From CBDBJK01 sp965206395 (GTDB lineage Bacteria; Chloroflexota; Dehalococcoidia; Lucifugimonadales; CATOSD01): DNA of 64,000 bases. The stretch lies in contig CBDBJK010000036.1 of assembly GCA_965206395.1 (NCBI GenBank), forward strand, positions 186,001 to 250,000, written 5' to 3'. Positions 8,927-17,033 of the stretch are shown here, one piece after another (the stretch's first letter is position 1; each line of letters starts with the position of its first letter). The notes beneath the pieces were generated by a model, which did not search any database, was not told where the DNA came from, and was given only the letters and a program-made list of their open reading frames with translations. The position numbers were made by a program, and so were the translations under genes.

Positions 8927-9535
8927 TCATTCAAACAGGTTAAGTTGTTGGGTTTTGACTGGCTCATCCTGCTCTTCTGGCATCTGGCTCACGCTTTCGA
9001 TGAGAGAAGGCAGGTTCTTGAAATCGTTCTCAAGCACGGGCCGCAGCTTTGGATTGTGCAGCGCGGCGGCGGGATGATACATAGGATACACCTTCAGGTT
9101 CCTCCACTGACGGGGCTTCCCGCGCGCCTTGGTTATTGACTCTCCGGGAAAGAATTTCGAGAATGAGTATCTGCCCAGCGCAACGATAACTTTGGGCGAA
9201 ACTAGCTCGATCTGCTCGTCGAGATACGAATTGCAGGCCTGTATTTCGCCAGGAAGCGGGTCACGATTGTCGGGCGGGCGGCACTTGACCATATTGGTAA
9301 TATAAACGTCTTCACGCCTCAGACCGATGGTAGCGAGCAACTCGTTTAGCAGGTTGCCCGCCCGCCCTATAAAGGGGAGTCCGTCGCGGTCTTCGTAAAA
9401 GCCTGGGCCTTCTCCAATGAACATCACGTCAGCGGTGCGGGACCCGTCACCCGGAACAGCCCTCGTCCGCTTTTCAGAGAGTGCGCACTTGGAGCAGGTG
9501 TTGATTCGTTGAATCAGATCGTCGAAATCAGGCAT
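8927..9535 (-). CDS. udg: type-4 (Fe-S) uracil-DNA glycosylase
   Basis: This 202-residue enzyme removes uracil from DNA to start base-excision repair of deaminated cytosine. The start at 9535 (MPDFDDLIQRINTCSKC) matches the family; an upstream in-frame start at 9589 would add 18 residues without similarity. CSKC near residues 13-16 and two later cysteines (in VKCRPP and IQACN) are the likely 4Fe-4S ligands. The uracil-binding motif GEGPGFYEDRDGLPF and the C-terminal MYHPAAAL correspond to motifs A and B of family 4. It is directly upstream of the RNase J gene. Confidence 0.93.
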   Translation of the reverse strand: MPDFDDLIQRINTCSKCALSEKRTRAVPGDGSRTADVMFIGEGPGFYEDRDGLPFIGRAGNLLNELLATIGLRREDVYITNMVKCRPPDNRDPLPGEIQACNSYLDEQIELVSPKVIVALGRYSFSKFFPGESITKARGKPRQWRNLKVYPMYHPAAALHNPKLRPVLENDFKNLPSLIESVSQMPEEQDEPVKTQQLNLFE

Positions 9536-9571
9536 TGTGTCATCAGTAATGCTCCCTGATAGTTCTCCCCG

Positions 9572-9585
9572 CCTTCCGCGGAAGG
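9572..9585. repeat. CCTTCCGCGGAAGG palindrome
   Basis: A perfect 14-bp palindrome lies in the 5' leader of the uracil-DNA glycosylase gene, flanked by CTCCC and GGGAG that extend the stem imperfectly. The same core occurs at 38594-38609 and, with one change, at 15052-15067. It is a dispersed intergenic repeat. Confidence 0.6.
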
Positions 9586-9819
9586 ACAAGGGAGAACCAG
9601 GGAGGAGGTTCTAGCTCGCGCAATAGCGTAGCAGGTGCTTATTGGTGCGTCAATGGAAAAAAGAGCGGAAAAGGAACAAAGTCTGAGTGGGCCATGTCCG
9701 CGTTTCTTGTCCCGATGTGGCCGCATTGATATACTTATCGGGCCAGGTGTTAATCTATGGCTACCCTCTCTGGTTCAGTTAGTTTTCAGAATGATTGATA
9801 AAAGGGTAGGGATTGTGAT

Positions 9820-10725
9820 TTGGATGACATATTGACTCTTGGGCGCGCGAGTTTAATTCAAATGACGCAACTGGTCGGCATATTCGGGTATCCTCTCTCA
9901 CACTCGATTTCCCCTGCTTTTCAGCAGGCGGCATTCGACTACCACTCGCTGTCGGTACAATACCACGCCTGGCCTACGCCTCCTGAGCAGCTTGGCAACG
10001 GGGTGAACAAGCTGCGTGGCGACGAATATCTGGGTGCGAATGTGACCGTTCCCCACAAGGAGCAAGTCATCGCGCATCTCGACGATATCGACTCCTGGGC
10101 GTCGCTGGTGGGCGCTGTGAACACAATCGTCCGGGAGGGCCGCCGTCTCGTCGGGTACAACACCGACGCACACGGCTTCGTCAAGTCTCTGAGGGAGATG
10201 GGCGATTTCGAGCCGGAGGGCAAGCGTGTGCTGCTATTGGGAGCGGGAGGAGCGGCACGTGCTGCCGCGTTCGGTCTAGCGAAGGAGAATGTCGCCTTGC
10301 TCACGATAGCCAACAGAACTGTTGAGCGCGCGCAGTCTCTTGCAGATGACGTTCGAGGCTCCGCCCACGATGTCGAAGCGATTGCCCTTGCCGACGTCGC
10401 GCTGGAACGAGCCGCCGCCAGCGCCGACCTGATAGTTAACTCCACTTCAATCGGTATGAGGCACGGCCCCGCAGAAGGAGAAACACCTCTGCAAGGTCAA
10501 CTCATCCCGCCCGGCGCGCTGGTTTACGACATGGTGTACAATCCCGCCGAGACGCCGCTGATGGCGCAGGCCCGGAACGCGCACGCACGCACGCTAGGCG
10601 GCCTGCCGATGCTGATATACCAGGGAGCTGCGGCCTTCGAGCGCTGGACGGGCAAAGACGCGCCCATCGAGGTGATGTTCCGCGCTGGAGAGAAGGCGCT
10701 CGCAGCCATGAAATTGCCAGGTTGA
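9820..10725 (+). CDS. aroE: shikimate dehydrogenase (NADP+)
   Basis: AroE reduces 3-dehydroshikimate to shikimate in the aromatic amino acid pathway. The TTG at 9820 has a Shine-Dalgarno-like TAGGGA 7 bases upstream, but the family core (MTQLVGIFGYPLSHSISPAF) begins at the ATG at 9862, which is an equally possible start. Visible residues are SHSISP (substrate-binding serines), NVTVPHKE with the catalytic lysine, NTDAHGF with the catalytic aspartate, and the dinucleotide loop LGAGGAARAA. NSTSIGM and the C-terminal GLPMLIYQGAAAFERWTG are also typical. It precedes the fused aroK-aroB gene, with one small gene between. Confidence 0.95.
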   Translation: MDDILTLGRASLIQMTQLVGIFGYPLSHSISPAFQQAAFDYHSLSVQYHAWPTPPEQLGNGVNKLRGDEYLGANVTVPHKEQVIAHLDDIDSWASLVGAVNTIVREGRRLVGYNTDAHGFVKSLREMGDFEPEGKRVLLLGAGGAARAAAFGLAKENVALLTIANRTVERAQSLADDVRGSAHDVEAIALADVALERAAASADLIVNSTSIGMRHGPAEGETPLQGQLIPPGALVYDMVYNPAETPLMAQARNAHARTLGGLPMLIYQGAAAFERWTGKDAPIEVMFRAGEKALAAMKLPG

Positions 10726-10770
10726 CTTTCAGCATAAGTGATGGGTTTTAGACTTCTCGCTGTATTCAGA

Positions 10771-10800
10771 ATGACGCGCTTATCCCAGCGCTGTTATAAT
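10771..10800 (+). promoter_or_regulatory. probable sigma-A promoter for the ABM-domain gene
   Basis: A perfect -10 TATAAT lies at 10795-10800, with ATGACG at 10771-10776 (4 of 6 matches to TTGACA) and an 18-base spacer. It would give a leader of about 65 bases before the ATG at 10874. The call rests on sequence match alone. Confidence 0.5.
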
Positions 10801-10873
10801 TTGGGCGCTGTTAGCGGCCCCTGAACACAAGGGGTTATCAGGCACTGGATACGGCGGCACAGGTGGTATATCC

Positions 10874-11197
10874 ATGATATTAGAAGTCGCAATTCTCGAC
10901 GTAATAGAGGGCCAAGAATCTGAATTCGAAAGCTCGTTCAGACAGGCCCAAGAGATCATTTCGTCAATGAACGGCTACATTTCTCATGAGCTAAGACGCT
11001 GCATCGAAAGGCCGTGCCGGTATATTTTGTTGGTTAATTGGGAGACGCTGGAAGACCATACGGTAGGCTTCCGTCAATCTTCTGAATATCAGGAGTGGCG
11101 AGTGCTCCTACATCACTATTATGATCCGTTCCCTGAAGTTGAGCACTACGAAAGCGTTTTCGACTCCCAAAGCGTGGTGAAGTCAGGTTCATCTTGA
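10874..11197 (+). CDS. antibiotic biosynthesis monooxygenase (ABM) domain protein
   Basis: This 107-residue protein has the ferredoxin-like ABM/dimeric alpha-beta barrel pattern. It opens with a beta strand (MILEVAILDVIEGQ), then a helix (EFESSFRQAQEIISSMNGY), the HELRRCIERPCRYILLVNWE strands and WETLEDHTVGFRQSSEYQEW. Family members include cofactor-free monooxygenases and heme-degrading enzymes, and many have no assigned reaction. The name does not imply antibiotic synthesis here. Two His residues follow the second helix (LLHHYYDPFPEV). It lies between aroE and aroKB with its own candidate promoter. Confidence 0.85.
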   Translation: MILEVAILDVIEGQESEFESSFRQAQEIISSMNGYISHELRRCIERPCRYILLVNWETLEDHTVGFRQSSEYQEWRVLLHHYYDPFPEVEHYESVFDSQSVVKSGSS

Positions 11198-11331
11198 CTT
11201 TGAGAGCGTTATACAGAGCGGATTCGGTGGGAACTTAATTATCAGGCGCATGGAGCCGACTATACGCAAGGCAACGGCCTCTATGGGTTGGAGCATGCAG
11301 GACGATTCCGAAAAAAGCAGCAGGAAAGAAT

Positions 11332-12987
11332 TTGAAATCCAACATCTTCATCACAGGGTTCTCAGGCGCGGGCAAGACGACGATTGGCCAGGTGGTGGCG
11401 CGTCGTCTTGGCTGGCGTTTCGTGGACATCGACGCCGATATTGTCCGAGTCGCGGGCAAGCCAATTTCGGCAATCTTCGAGCATGAAGGCGAGCCTCGTT
11501 TCCGCCAACTAGAGAACGAGTGCCTCGCGGCGGCCTGCGAAGGCGACCAGCAGGTGGTGTCCACCGGCGGCGGAATCGTAATGGACGAGCGCAACCGCCA
11601 GCTCATGGAGCGCAATGGCGCTATCATCTGCCTCGAAGCGCGGCCTGAGACCATATACGAAAGGCTTCAGGGGCGAGGCGGGCGAAGGAGCGGCGCGGTC
11701 GTGCGCCCGATGCTGGAGGCCTCCGACCCGCTGGCTCGAATACGCTCCTTGAAAACGGAGCGTCAGTTCAACTATACTCTTGCCCGTTGGACAGTCCACA
11801 CAGACAGTCTGACGCATGCACAGGCAGCCGAAGAGGTTATGAGAGGCTGGAATATCATTAGCGAGCAAGCAAAAGCTGAATCCAATTGGGAAGGTGACGA
11901 CCTCGCCGCCATAGTGCGAACGTCATCTGGCGACTATCCGCTCTGGGTAGGCTGGGGCATCATGGACGAACTTGGCGAGCGCGTCAAGCAGACGATGCAG
12001 CCACCGTCTGTCGCCTATATCATCACCGACGAAGGCATCTATGGGCAGGCGCGGCGTGCACAGTCCTCGCTGGAGATCGCGGGCATACCTGCGCACATAT
12101 TCATCATGCCCTCCGGCGAGCAGAACAAGACGCTGGAAACCGCACAACTCATCTACAAGTGGCTCGCCGCTCGCAAGGCGGAACGTGGTCATCTGGTGCT
12201 GGCGGTCGGAGGTGGAGTCGTCGGCGACCTCGCCGGATTCGTCGCGGCAACATATCTGCGCGGCCTTCCATTTGCGCAGGTTCCCACCAGCTTGCTTGCG
12301 ATGATGGACGCTTCCATCGGGGGCAAGACTGCCGTTGACCTGCCGGAAGGCAAGAACCTGGTGGGTGCATTCTATCAACCCAAATTCGTTCTGTCCGACG
12401 TGCAGGCGCTTCGGAACCTGCCACAGCGACAACTTGCCTCAGGCTGGGCGGAGGCTATCAAGCATGGCTTGATTCTCGATGAGAAGCTTCTCGCCACCTT
12501 CGAGCGTCAACGGGAGCCTGCGCAGGCGCTTGAGCGCGATATTGCCACTGACGTTATCAGGCGCAGCGTGGCGATAAAGGCCAACATCGTGTCCCAGGAT
12601 GAGAAGGAAACTCTTGGCATCAGGGTTCTTCTGAACTACGGCCACACCATAGGCCACGCAATCGAGGCGGCTACTGGCTACGGCACTTTCCTGCATGGCG
12701 AGGCCGTAAGCGTGGGCATGATGGGAGCAGCCTATATTGGTGAGGCGATGGGTATGATGACAGCAGACATGGTTGAGCGACAGCGCGCCGTGTTAGAAAG
12801 TTTCGGCCTGCCGCTGTCGTGCGGGGACGTAGACATCGAGGCAATCGGCGAGGCGATGCGCTCGGACAAAAAGACATCCGGCAAGGCCATACGCTGGGTG
12901 CTTCTGGACGGTATAGGCAACGCGGTGACCCGAAAAGACGTTCCCGCAGAGCTTGTGCGGGAAACCTTGAGGAGGCTTGCGCAATAG
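11332..12987 (+). CDS. aroKB: bifunctional shikimate kinase / 3-dehydroquinate synthase
   Basis: One 551-residue chain joins AroK (about residues 1-175) and AroB (about 190-551). The start is TTG with AGGAAAG just upstream. AroK shows the P-loop GFSGAGKTTIGQ, the shikimate-binding DID and FRQLENE, STGGGIV and the R-rich lid (GRGGRRSG). AroB shows AVGGGVVGDLAGFVAATY, TSLLAMMDASIGGKTAVDL, GWAEAIKHGLI and NYGHTIGHAIE, the metal and NAD-binding motifs. The two activities are not consecutive in the shikimate pathway (steps 2 and 5). aroE lies upstream. The 3' end overlaps the permease gene by 11 bp. Confidence 0.95.
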   Translation: MKSNIFITGFSGAGKTTIGQVVARRLGWRFVDIDADIVRVAGKPISAIFEHEGEPRFRQLENECLAAACEGDQQVVSTGGGIVMDERNRQLMERNGAIICLEARPETIYERLQGRGGRRSGAVVRPMLEASDPLARIRSLKTERQFNYTLARWTVHTDSLTHAQAAEEVMRGWNIISEQAKAESNWEGDDLAAIVRTSSGDYPLWVGWGIMDELGERVKQTMQPPSVAYIITDEGIYGQARRAQSSLEIAGIPAHIFIMPSGEQNKTLETAQLIYKWLAARKAERGHLVLAVGGGVVGDLAGFVAATYLRGLPFAQVPTSLLAMMDASIGGKTAVDLPEGKNLVGAFYQPKFVLSDVQALRNLPQRQLASGWAEAIKHGLILDEKLLATFERQREPAQALERDIATDVIRRSVAIKANIVSQDEKETLGIRVLLNYGHTIGHAIEAATGYGTFLHGEAVSVGMMGAAYIGEAMGMMTADMVERQRAVLESFGLPLSCGDVDIEAIGEAMRSDKKTSGKAIRWVLLDGIGNAVTRKDVPAELVRETLRRLAQ

Positions 12988-13834
12988 GCGCAACGCAGCA
13001 TATGAGATAGTGGAATGGCTATGGCTGATATTGTTGGGTTTTGGCACAGGTATTTATGGGGTGTTGGTAGGAGCCGGGGGCGGGTTCATCCTTGGCCCGA
13101 TGTTGCTCATCTTCTTTGACATGGAGCCTGAAATGGTGGCAGGGACTTCCCTTTCCCTGGTCGCCATTAACAGCGTCTCAGGCAGCATACCTTATCTGCG
13201 CATGGGCCTGGTTGACAAGCGGAGCGCTCTGCTTTTTGCGGCTGCCGCTGTTCCAGGCACCATTTATGGTGTGTTTGCGCTCTCCTCGATAGACGCGAGC
13301 ACGTTCCGAATTCTTTTCGGAAGCTTGCTGCTTGCCCTCGCTGTTTTATTAGCGGCCCGTCCCAATGTATCCGAGCAAACTCCCGATAAGACGAAAGTGG
13401 CAACAGGAAGGTTGGTTCGGAATCGAAAACTAAGGACGAGAGATGGCAAGGACTACGAGTATCGAGTAAAGGAGGGTTGGGCGACATCCTTCAATCTGCC
13501 GCTTGGCTTCATATCCAGCTTCTTTGGCACGGGCGGAGGCTTTCTCCGCACACCGATTCTGGTCTATGGCTTTAGCTTTCCTGTTCAGGTTGCCGTGGCA
13601 ACTTCGATATTCACCCTCTCTTTTTACACGACGGTAGGCGCTGTAACTCACGCCTCCCTAGGCCACGTGGACTGGTTTCCCACCTTCTTGTGGGCAGGCA
13701 TTGGGCTTGTAGCCGGAGGACAGGTTGGAGCGCAGCTGGCAGGTAGAATGAAAGGTGCCTGGATTATGCGGCTCCTGCTGATTCTTGTGCTGGTTCTGGG
13801 CATAAGGCTAATTATCGAAGGGATTCGGGGATAA
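12977..13834 (+). CDS. TauE/SafE-family permease
   Basis: A polytopic membrane protein of 285 residues with about eight hydrophobic segments. The first repeat carries GAGGGFILGPMLLI and the second SFFGTGGGFLRTPILVYGF, the paired glycine-rich signatures of the TauE/SafE family of anion or sulfite exporters. A hydrophilic loop of about 45 residues (about 125-170) separates the halves. The TTG start at 12977 overlaps the end of aroKB, which allows translational coupling. A GTG at 13010 is an alternative that begins nearer the first membrane helix. The substrate cannot be read from sequence. The sulfonate-type decarboxylase pair downstream makes a sulfonate or sulfite role possible, but this is a guess. 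Confidence 0.88.
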   Translation: MRNRRNAAYEIVEWLWLILLGFGTGIYGVLVGAGGGFILGPMLLIFFDMEPEMVAGTSLSLVAINSVSGSIPYLRMGLVDKRSALLFAAAAVPGTIYGVFALSSIDASTFRILFGSLLLALAVLLAARPNVSEQTPDKTKVATGRLVRNRKLRTRDGKDYEYRVKEGWATSFNLPLGFISSFFGTGGGFLRTPILVYGFSFPVQVAVATSIFTLSFYTTVGAVTHASLGHVDWFPTFLWAGIGLVAGGQVGAQLAGRMKGAWIMRLLLILVLVLGIRLIIEGIRG

Positions 13835-13850
13835 ACGTAAAGGCCCACAA

Positions 13851-15041
13851 ATGCCGTTATTCACGCTACAGACGACCGATGGTCGCGCCCGCAGCGGAAC
13901 GCTTCACACGCCGCACGGGGACGTGCCTACGCCCGCGTTCATGCCTGTGGCTACTCAAGGGTCTGTGAAGGCGCTCGACCCTTCCGACCTCAAATCCATC
14001 GGTGCGAAGATAGTCCTCGCAAATACCTACCATCTCTATCTGCGACCCGGAGTCGAAATAGTCGAAAGCCTGGGCGGTTTGCACGGGTTTATGGCCTGGG
14101 ACGGGCCTGTTCTCACCGACAGCGGCGGGTTCCAGGGCTTCAGCCTAGAGCACCTGCGCGAGATAACGGAAGAGGCGATTCTCTTCAAATCTCACATTGA
14201 TGGCAGCAAGCACAAGTTCAGTCCAGAAGCTGCCATACGCTACCAGGAAGGCCTTGGCGCGGACATCATCATGCCGTTGGATATGTGCGTTTCGGCTGAC
14301 GCGGACAGAGTAACAGTCGAGGAAGCCCTGGAGCGAACGAATCGTTGGGCCAAGCGCTGTCACCAGAGCCATGTACGACCCGGCCAGTTCCTGTTTGGCA
14401 TCGTGCAGGGCGGACTGTTCCTAGACCTGCGCCAGAGGTCGGTGGAATTTCTGATGTCTCTAGGCTTTCCAGGCTACGCGGTCGGGGGCCTGAGCGTTGG
14501 CGAGTCCAAAGAGGCAATGTACGAGGCGACAGAGTACACGACGCAACTTCTGCCTGTCGCCGCGCCGCGCTATCTGATGGGAGTCGGGTCGCCGGAAGAC
14601 CTCGTTGAGTGTGTGGCTCGCGGCATAGACATGTTCGATTGCGTGCTGCCGACTCGCATCGCTCGAAACGGTGCGCTGTTTGTTCGGGAGGGTCGCGTCA
14701 ACATCGGCACGGCTCCGTTCAGGACCTTGGATGCTCCCATAGAAAGGGATTGCGATTGCTATACCTGTCGCACCTTCTCGGCGGCATACGTTCACCACCT
14801 GTTCAAGGCGAAGGAGTTGCTAGCCTATCGTCTGGCGACAATACACAACCTTCGTTTCGTGCTAAGAATGATGGAGGAGATGCGCTCCGCTATCGCAGAA
14901 GGCAGGTTTGATGCGTACAAGGAGGACTTTCAAAGCCGTTTCGTTCCGCCCGACGAAAAGACACGGCGAGTCCAGAAATTAAAATGGCTTGAGGCGCAGG
15001 GAAGACCTCAAACGTCACAGGAAGGTGCTCAGGGTAAGTAG
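13851..15041 (+). CDS. tgt: tRNA-guanine transglycosylase
   Basis: Tgt exchanges guanine 34 of GUN anticodons for preQ1 in queuosine tRNA modification. The 396-residue length is normal. Motifs in order are VPTPAFMPVATQGSVKALDP, LTDSGGFQGFSL with the catalytic aspartate, YAVGGLSVGESKEAMYE and MFDCVLPTRIARNGALF with the nucleophilic aspartate. The zinc site has CDCYTC and the later HH in YVHHLFKAKELL. The usual DSGGFQVFSL reads QGFSL here, a minor change. No queuosine biosynthesis genes are adjacent. Confidence 0.96.
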   Translation: MPLFTLQTTDGRARSGTLHTPHGDVPTPAFMPVATQGSVKALDPSDLKSIGAKIVLANTYHLYLRPGVEIVESLGGLHGFMAWDGPVLTDSGGFQGFSLEHLREITEEAILFKSHIDGSKHKFSPEAAIRYQEGLGADIIMPLDMCVSADADRVTVEEALERTNRWAKRCHQSHVRPGQFLFGIVQGGLFLDLRQRSVEFLMSLGFPGYAVGGLSVGESKEAMYEATEYTTQLLPVAAPRYLMGVGSPEDLVECVARGIDMFDCVLPTRIARNGALFVREGRVNIGTAPFRTLDAPIERDCDCYTCRTFSAAYVHHLFKAKELLAYRLATIHNLRFVLRMMEEMRSAIAEGRFDAYKEDFQSRFVPPDEKTRRVQKLKWLEAQGRPQTSQEGAQGK

Positions 15042-15051
15042 GAACGTTCAA

Positions 15052-15067
15052 TCCTTCCACGGAAGGA
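15052..15067. repeat. TCCTTCCACGGAAGGA near-palindrome
   Basis: A 16-base near-palindrome 10 bp after the tgt stop. It is one base different from the perfect repeat core at 38594-38609. It might act as a weak hairpin at the end of tgt, but no T-tract follows. Confidence 0.5.
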
Positions 15068-15097
15068 CGTCCTGAATTTAACCAACAGCGTGAAAAA

Positions 15098-15126
15098 TTG
15101 ACCTCTGGCAAAACGGCTTCTATAAT
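15098..15126 (+). promoter_or_regulatory. strong sigma-A promoter for the TPP decarboxylase genes
   Basis: TTGACC at 15098-15103 and TATAAT at 15121-15126 are separated by exactly 17 bases, one mismatch from consensus in total. It lies 87 bases upstream of the ATG at 15213, which also has a good GAGGAGAG Shine-Dalgarno. Confidence 0.75.
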
Positions 15127-15212
15127 ACGTGGCGTATTCCCGGCTAATGCAGCTTCCGCAGAGAAGCGAAATAGCTAAGGCTTGGTAGAACAAAAAAGAG
15201 GAGAGTGAACTG

Positions 15213-15731
15213 ATGGTTCAACAACAAGCGGCGCTTTTAAGGCCTGAAACTCTCATAGAGGAGTTCAAGAAGAACGGCGTCACCCATGTGGTGACGATAC
15301 CAGATAGCGAGACCAACTATCTGTACGAATTGATGGCAAAGCAGGACTGGCTGGACATCGTTCCCTCCTGTCGAGAGGGTGAGACTATGGCTATCTCCCT
15401 CGGCCTGATGGTAGGCGGCAAAACCCCCGTGTGTCTGATTCAGAACACCGGAATGATGGAATCTGGCGACTCGATTCGCGGTATGGCGCTGGACTCCGGC
15501 TTTCCGATGGTACTGGTCGTAGGCTATCGAGGATGGACACGCCATGGTGTGACGCCCGACTCGGCGGCGCGCTACACCGAGCCATTTCTGAATGCGATGG
15601 ACCTCAAATACTACTTGGTGGAGCAAGACGAAGACTCGTCGCGCATCACTACCGCATTCGAGGAGGCAAAGGCCACCAAGCGCCCAATAGTGGTGCTAAT
15701 CGGCGACGAATACCACGGCTTCAATCGCTAG
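15213..15731 (+). CDS. TPP-dependent decarboxylase alpha subunit (sulfopyruvate/phosphonopyruvate type)
   Basis: A 172-residue protein covering the Pyr-type TPP-binding half of a two-subunit decarboxylase. It has HVVTIPDSETNYLY near the N-terminus, EGETMAISLGLMVGGK with the glutamate that activates TPP, and QNTGMMESGDSIRG. This size and order match ComD of sulfopyruvate decarboxylase and the N-terminal half of phosphonopyruvate decarboxylases. The PP-type half follows as a separate gene 60 bp downstream. Neighbours do not fix the substrate; sulfopyruvate, phosphonopyruvate or another 2-oxoacid are all possible. A near-consensus promoter precedes it. Confidence 0.85.
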   Translation: MVQQQAALLRPETLIEEFKKNGVTHVVTIPDSETNYLYELMAKQDWLDIVPSCREGETMAISLGLMVGGKTPVCLIQNTGMMESGDSIRGMALDSGFPMVLVVGYRGWTRHGVTPDSAARYTEPFLNAMDLKYYLVEQDEDSSRITTAFEEAKATKRPIVVLIGDEYHGFNR

Positions 15732-15791
15732 CAGGCGAATAGAGGTCGATACAACATTCTAAAGAAATTTTGATTCCACAGGAGGAGTATA

Positions 15792-16375
15792 ATGTTTGAC
15801 GCGGCGGATATGTTCAAGGCTTTCCAAGACCATCGTGGCAAAGCGATCGTCATTCCCACTGGTACTGCTGGTCGCCACTGGAGAGAGTTTACCAATGACG
15901 AGAAGCGAGACATGAATCTGGGAGGCGCTATGGGACAAACGACGTCGGTGGCCCTTGGCTTGGCCCTGTCCCTGCCCGACGAAAGGTAGTGCTGTTCGAT
16001 TCAGAGGGATCGCTTCTGATGAACCTGGGCATTCTCCCAACCATCGCTGGCAAAAAGCCGGAGAACTTCTTTCATTTCCTGATGGATAACGGCTGCTACG
16101 CCACCACAGGCGGCCAGCCAGTCGCTAACTCCGATGAGATAGACTACGCGGGCATGGCTAAAGGCGCTGGCTACAGCGCAACCTACCACTTTGATGACCT
16201 GGAGGAGTTCGCTACTAGCATAGAGGGAATTCTCGAAGAAACTGGGCCAGTGTTCGTCTCGATGAAGATTAACGCCGAGGTCGAGAACGAGCCTATAGGT
16301 CTCAGACAGCGAGTGCCCTCGCGCAGCCGCACTGAGACGATTAAAGATTTGCGGGGAGAGCTTGGGTTAAGTTGA
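15792..16375 (+). pseudogene. TPP-dependent decarboxylase beta subunit, interrupted by a frameshift
   Basis: Two frames together make one PP-type TPP-binding subunit of about 194 residues, the expected ComE size. The first frame (15792-15989) ends at TAG after SVALGLALSLPDER. The second is open through the same point and reads RKVVLFDSEGSLLMNLG, which directly continues the family sequence, then FLMDNGCYATTGGQP. A missing base near 15980-15986 would restore a single protein. The stop and a GTG overlap as TAGTG (15987-15991), so coupled translation of two pieces is formally possible. The TPP metal motif, usually DGDGSLLMN, reads DSEGSLLMN. A GGAGGAG Shine-Dalgarno precedes the ATG. A terminator lies downstream. 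Confidence 0.75.
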
Positions 16376-16429
16376 TACCGTCTGGATGTCACAACGCATC
16401 TTGAAGGCCTAACGATAATCCTGAAACCA

Positions 16430-16472
16430 AACGGGCCTCTGGAGTATCCCCGGGGGCCCGTTGTACCTTTTA
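16430..16472 (+). terminator. rho-independent terminator after the decarboxylase genes
   Basis: An 8-bp stem (AACGGGCC at 16430-16437 with GGCCCGTT at 16455-16462) closes a GC-rich loop and is followed by a T-rich stretch at 16467-16472. It is 54 bases after the last stop of the decarboxylase pair. Confidence 0.65.
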
Positions 16473-16501
16473 TTTATCGGCGCTTCACGAGCACCTCAAG
16501 A

Positions 16502-16906
16502 CTAGGTCATCGCCGCAAGGAAGGGTGCGGTGGACTTCACGGCGATGCTAGCAAACTGGGCGACCTTCATGGCCTTTTCCGCTATTCCCGATACGTTCTT
16601 GGTGACCGCGCCGACGCCTTCGAGTTGGTCGTTGATTCGCTCAAGGCCGCGCTCTAGCCCTGATTGAGGGTCGTCAGTCTCCAGAGCCTGCTCCATTTGC
16701 GGCACCGCCCTGCCGAGTAACACATTCCTCACACCTTCGGGAATGTCGGCGGTGGCGATCTCTTTCTTAAGCTGCTCCAGCAACTCCGTGATCTCGTTAC
16801 GTCCTTCTTGCGTAACCGTATAAGTGCCCTGAGCGCGAGCACCACTTCCGACGGCAATTCCTGCTCCGGTAATGTCCCCAACTCTGATGCTATTATCCTT
16901 GTTCAT
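16502..16906 (-). CDS. hypothetical protein with N-terminal GDIxGAGIAxG motif
   Basis: I do not recognise this protein of about 134 residues. The start at 16906 (MNKDNSIRVGDITGAGIAVG) has AAGGAGA at 16917-16923 upstream. The glycine-rich first 25 residues are followed by TYTVTQEGRNEITELLEQLKK and a mostly helical remainder with GLERGLERINDQLEGVGAV. The last 40 residues are weakly hydrophobic (VAQFASIAVKSTAPFLAAM) but probably not a true membrane anchor. The NSIRxGDIxGAGIAxG segment is nearly the same as the C-terminus of the next protein upstream, 127 bp away on the same strand, so the two are likely a functional pair. Confidence 0.75.
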   Translation of the reverse strand: MNKDNSIRVGDITGAGIAVGSGARAQGTYTVTQEGRNEITELLEQLKKEIATADIPEGVRNVLLGRAVPQMEQALETDDPQSGLERGLERINDQLEGVGAVTKNVSGIAEKAMKVAQFASIAVKSTAPFLAAMT

Positions 16907-17033
16907 CAATTGTATCTCCTTCCTTTGATTCATAGGATGAATTACTGAGCCACGTACCAATCGAGATAGCGGTCATTCCTGAAGGGCTAGACTATCACGT
17001 GCGCCCGGCCTTCAGGTCAAGGCGCTGAACTTA

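Noticed and set aside
15978..15991. programmed -1 frameshift in the decarboxylase beta subunit
   Set aside because: The bases at the junction do not form a slippery heptamer, and ComE-type subunits are not known to use frameshifting.
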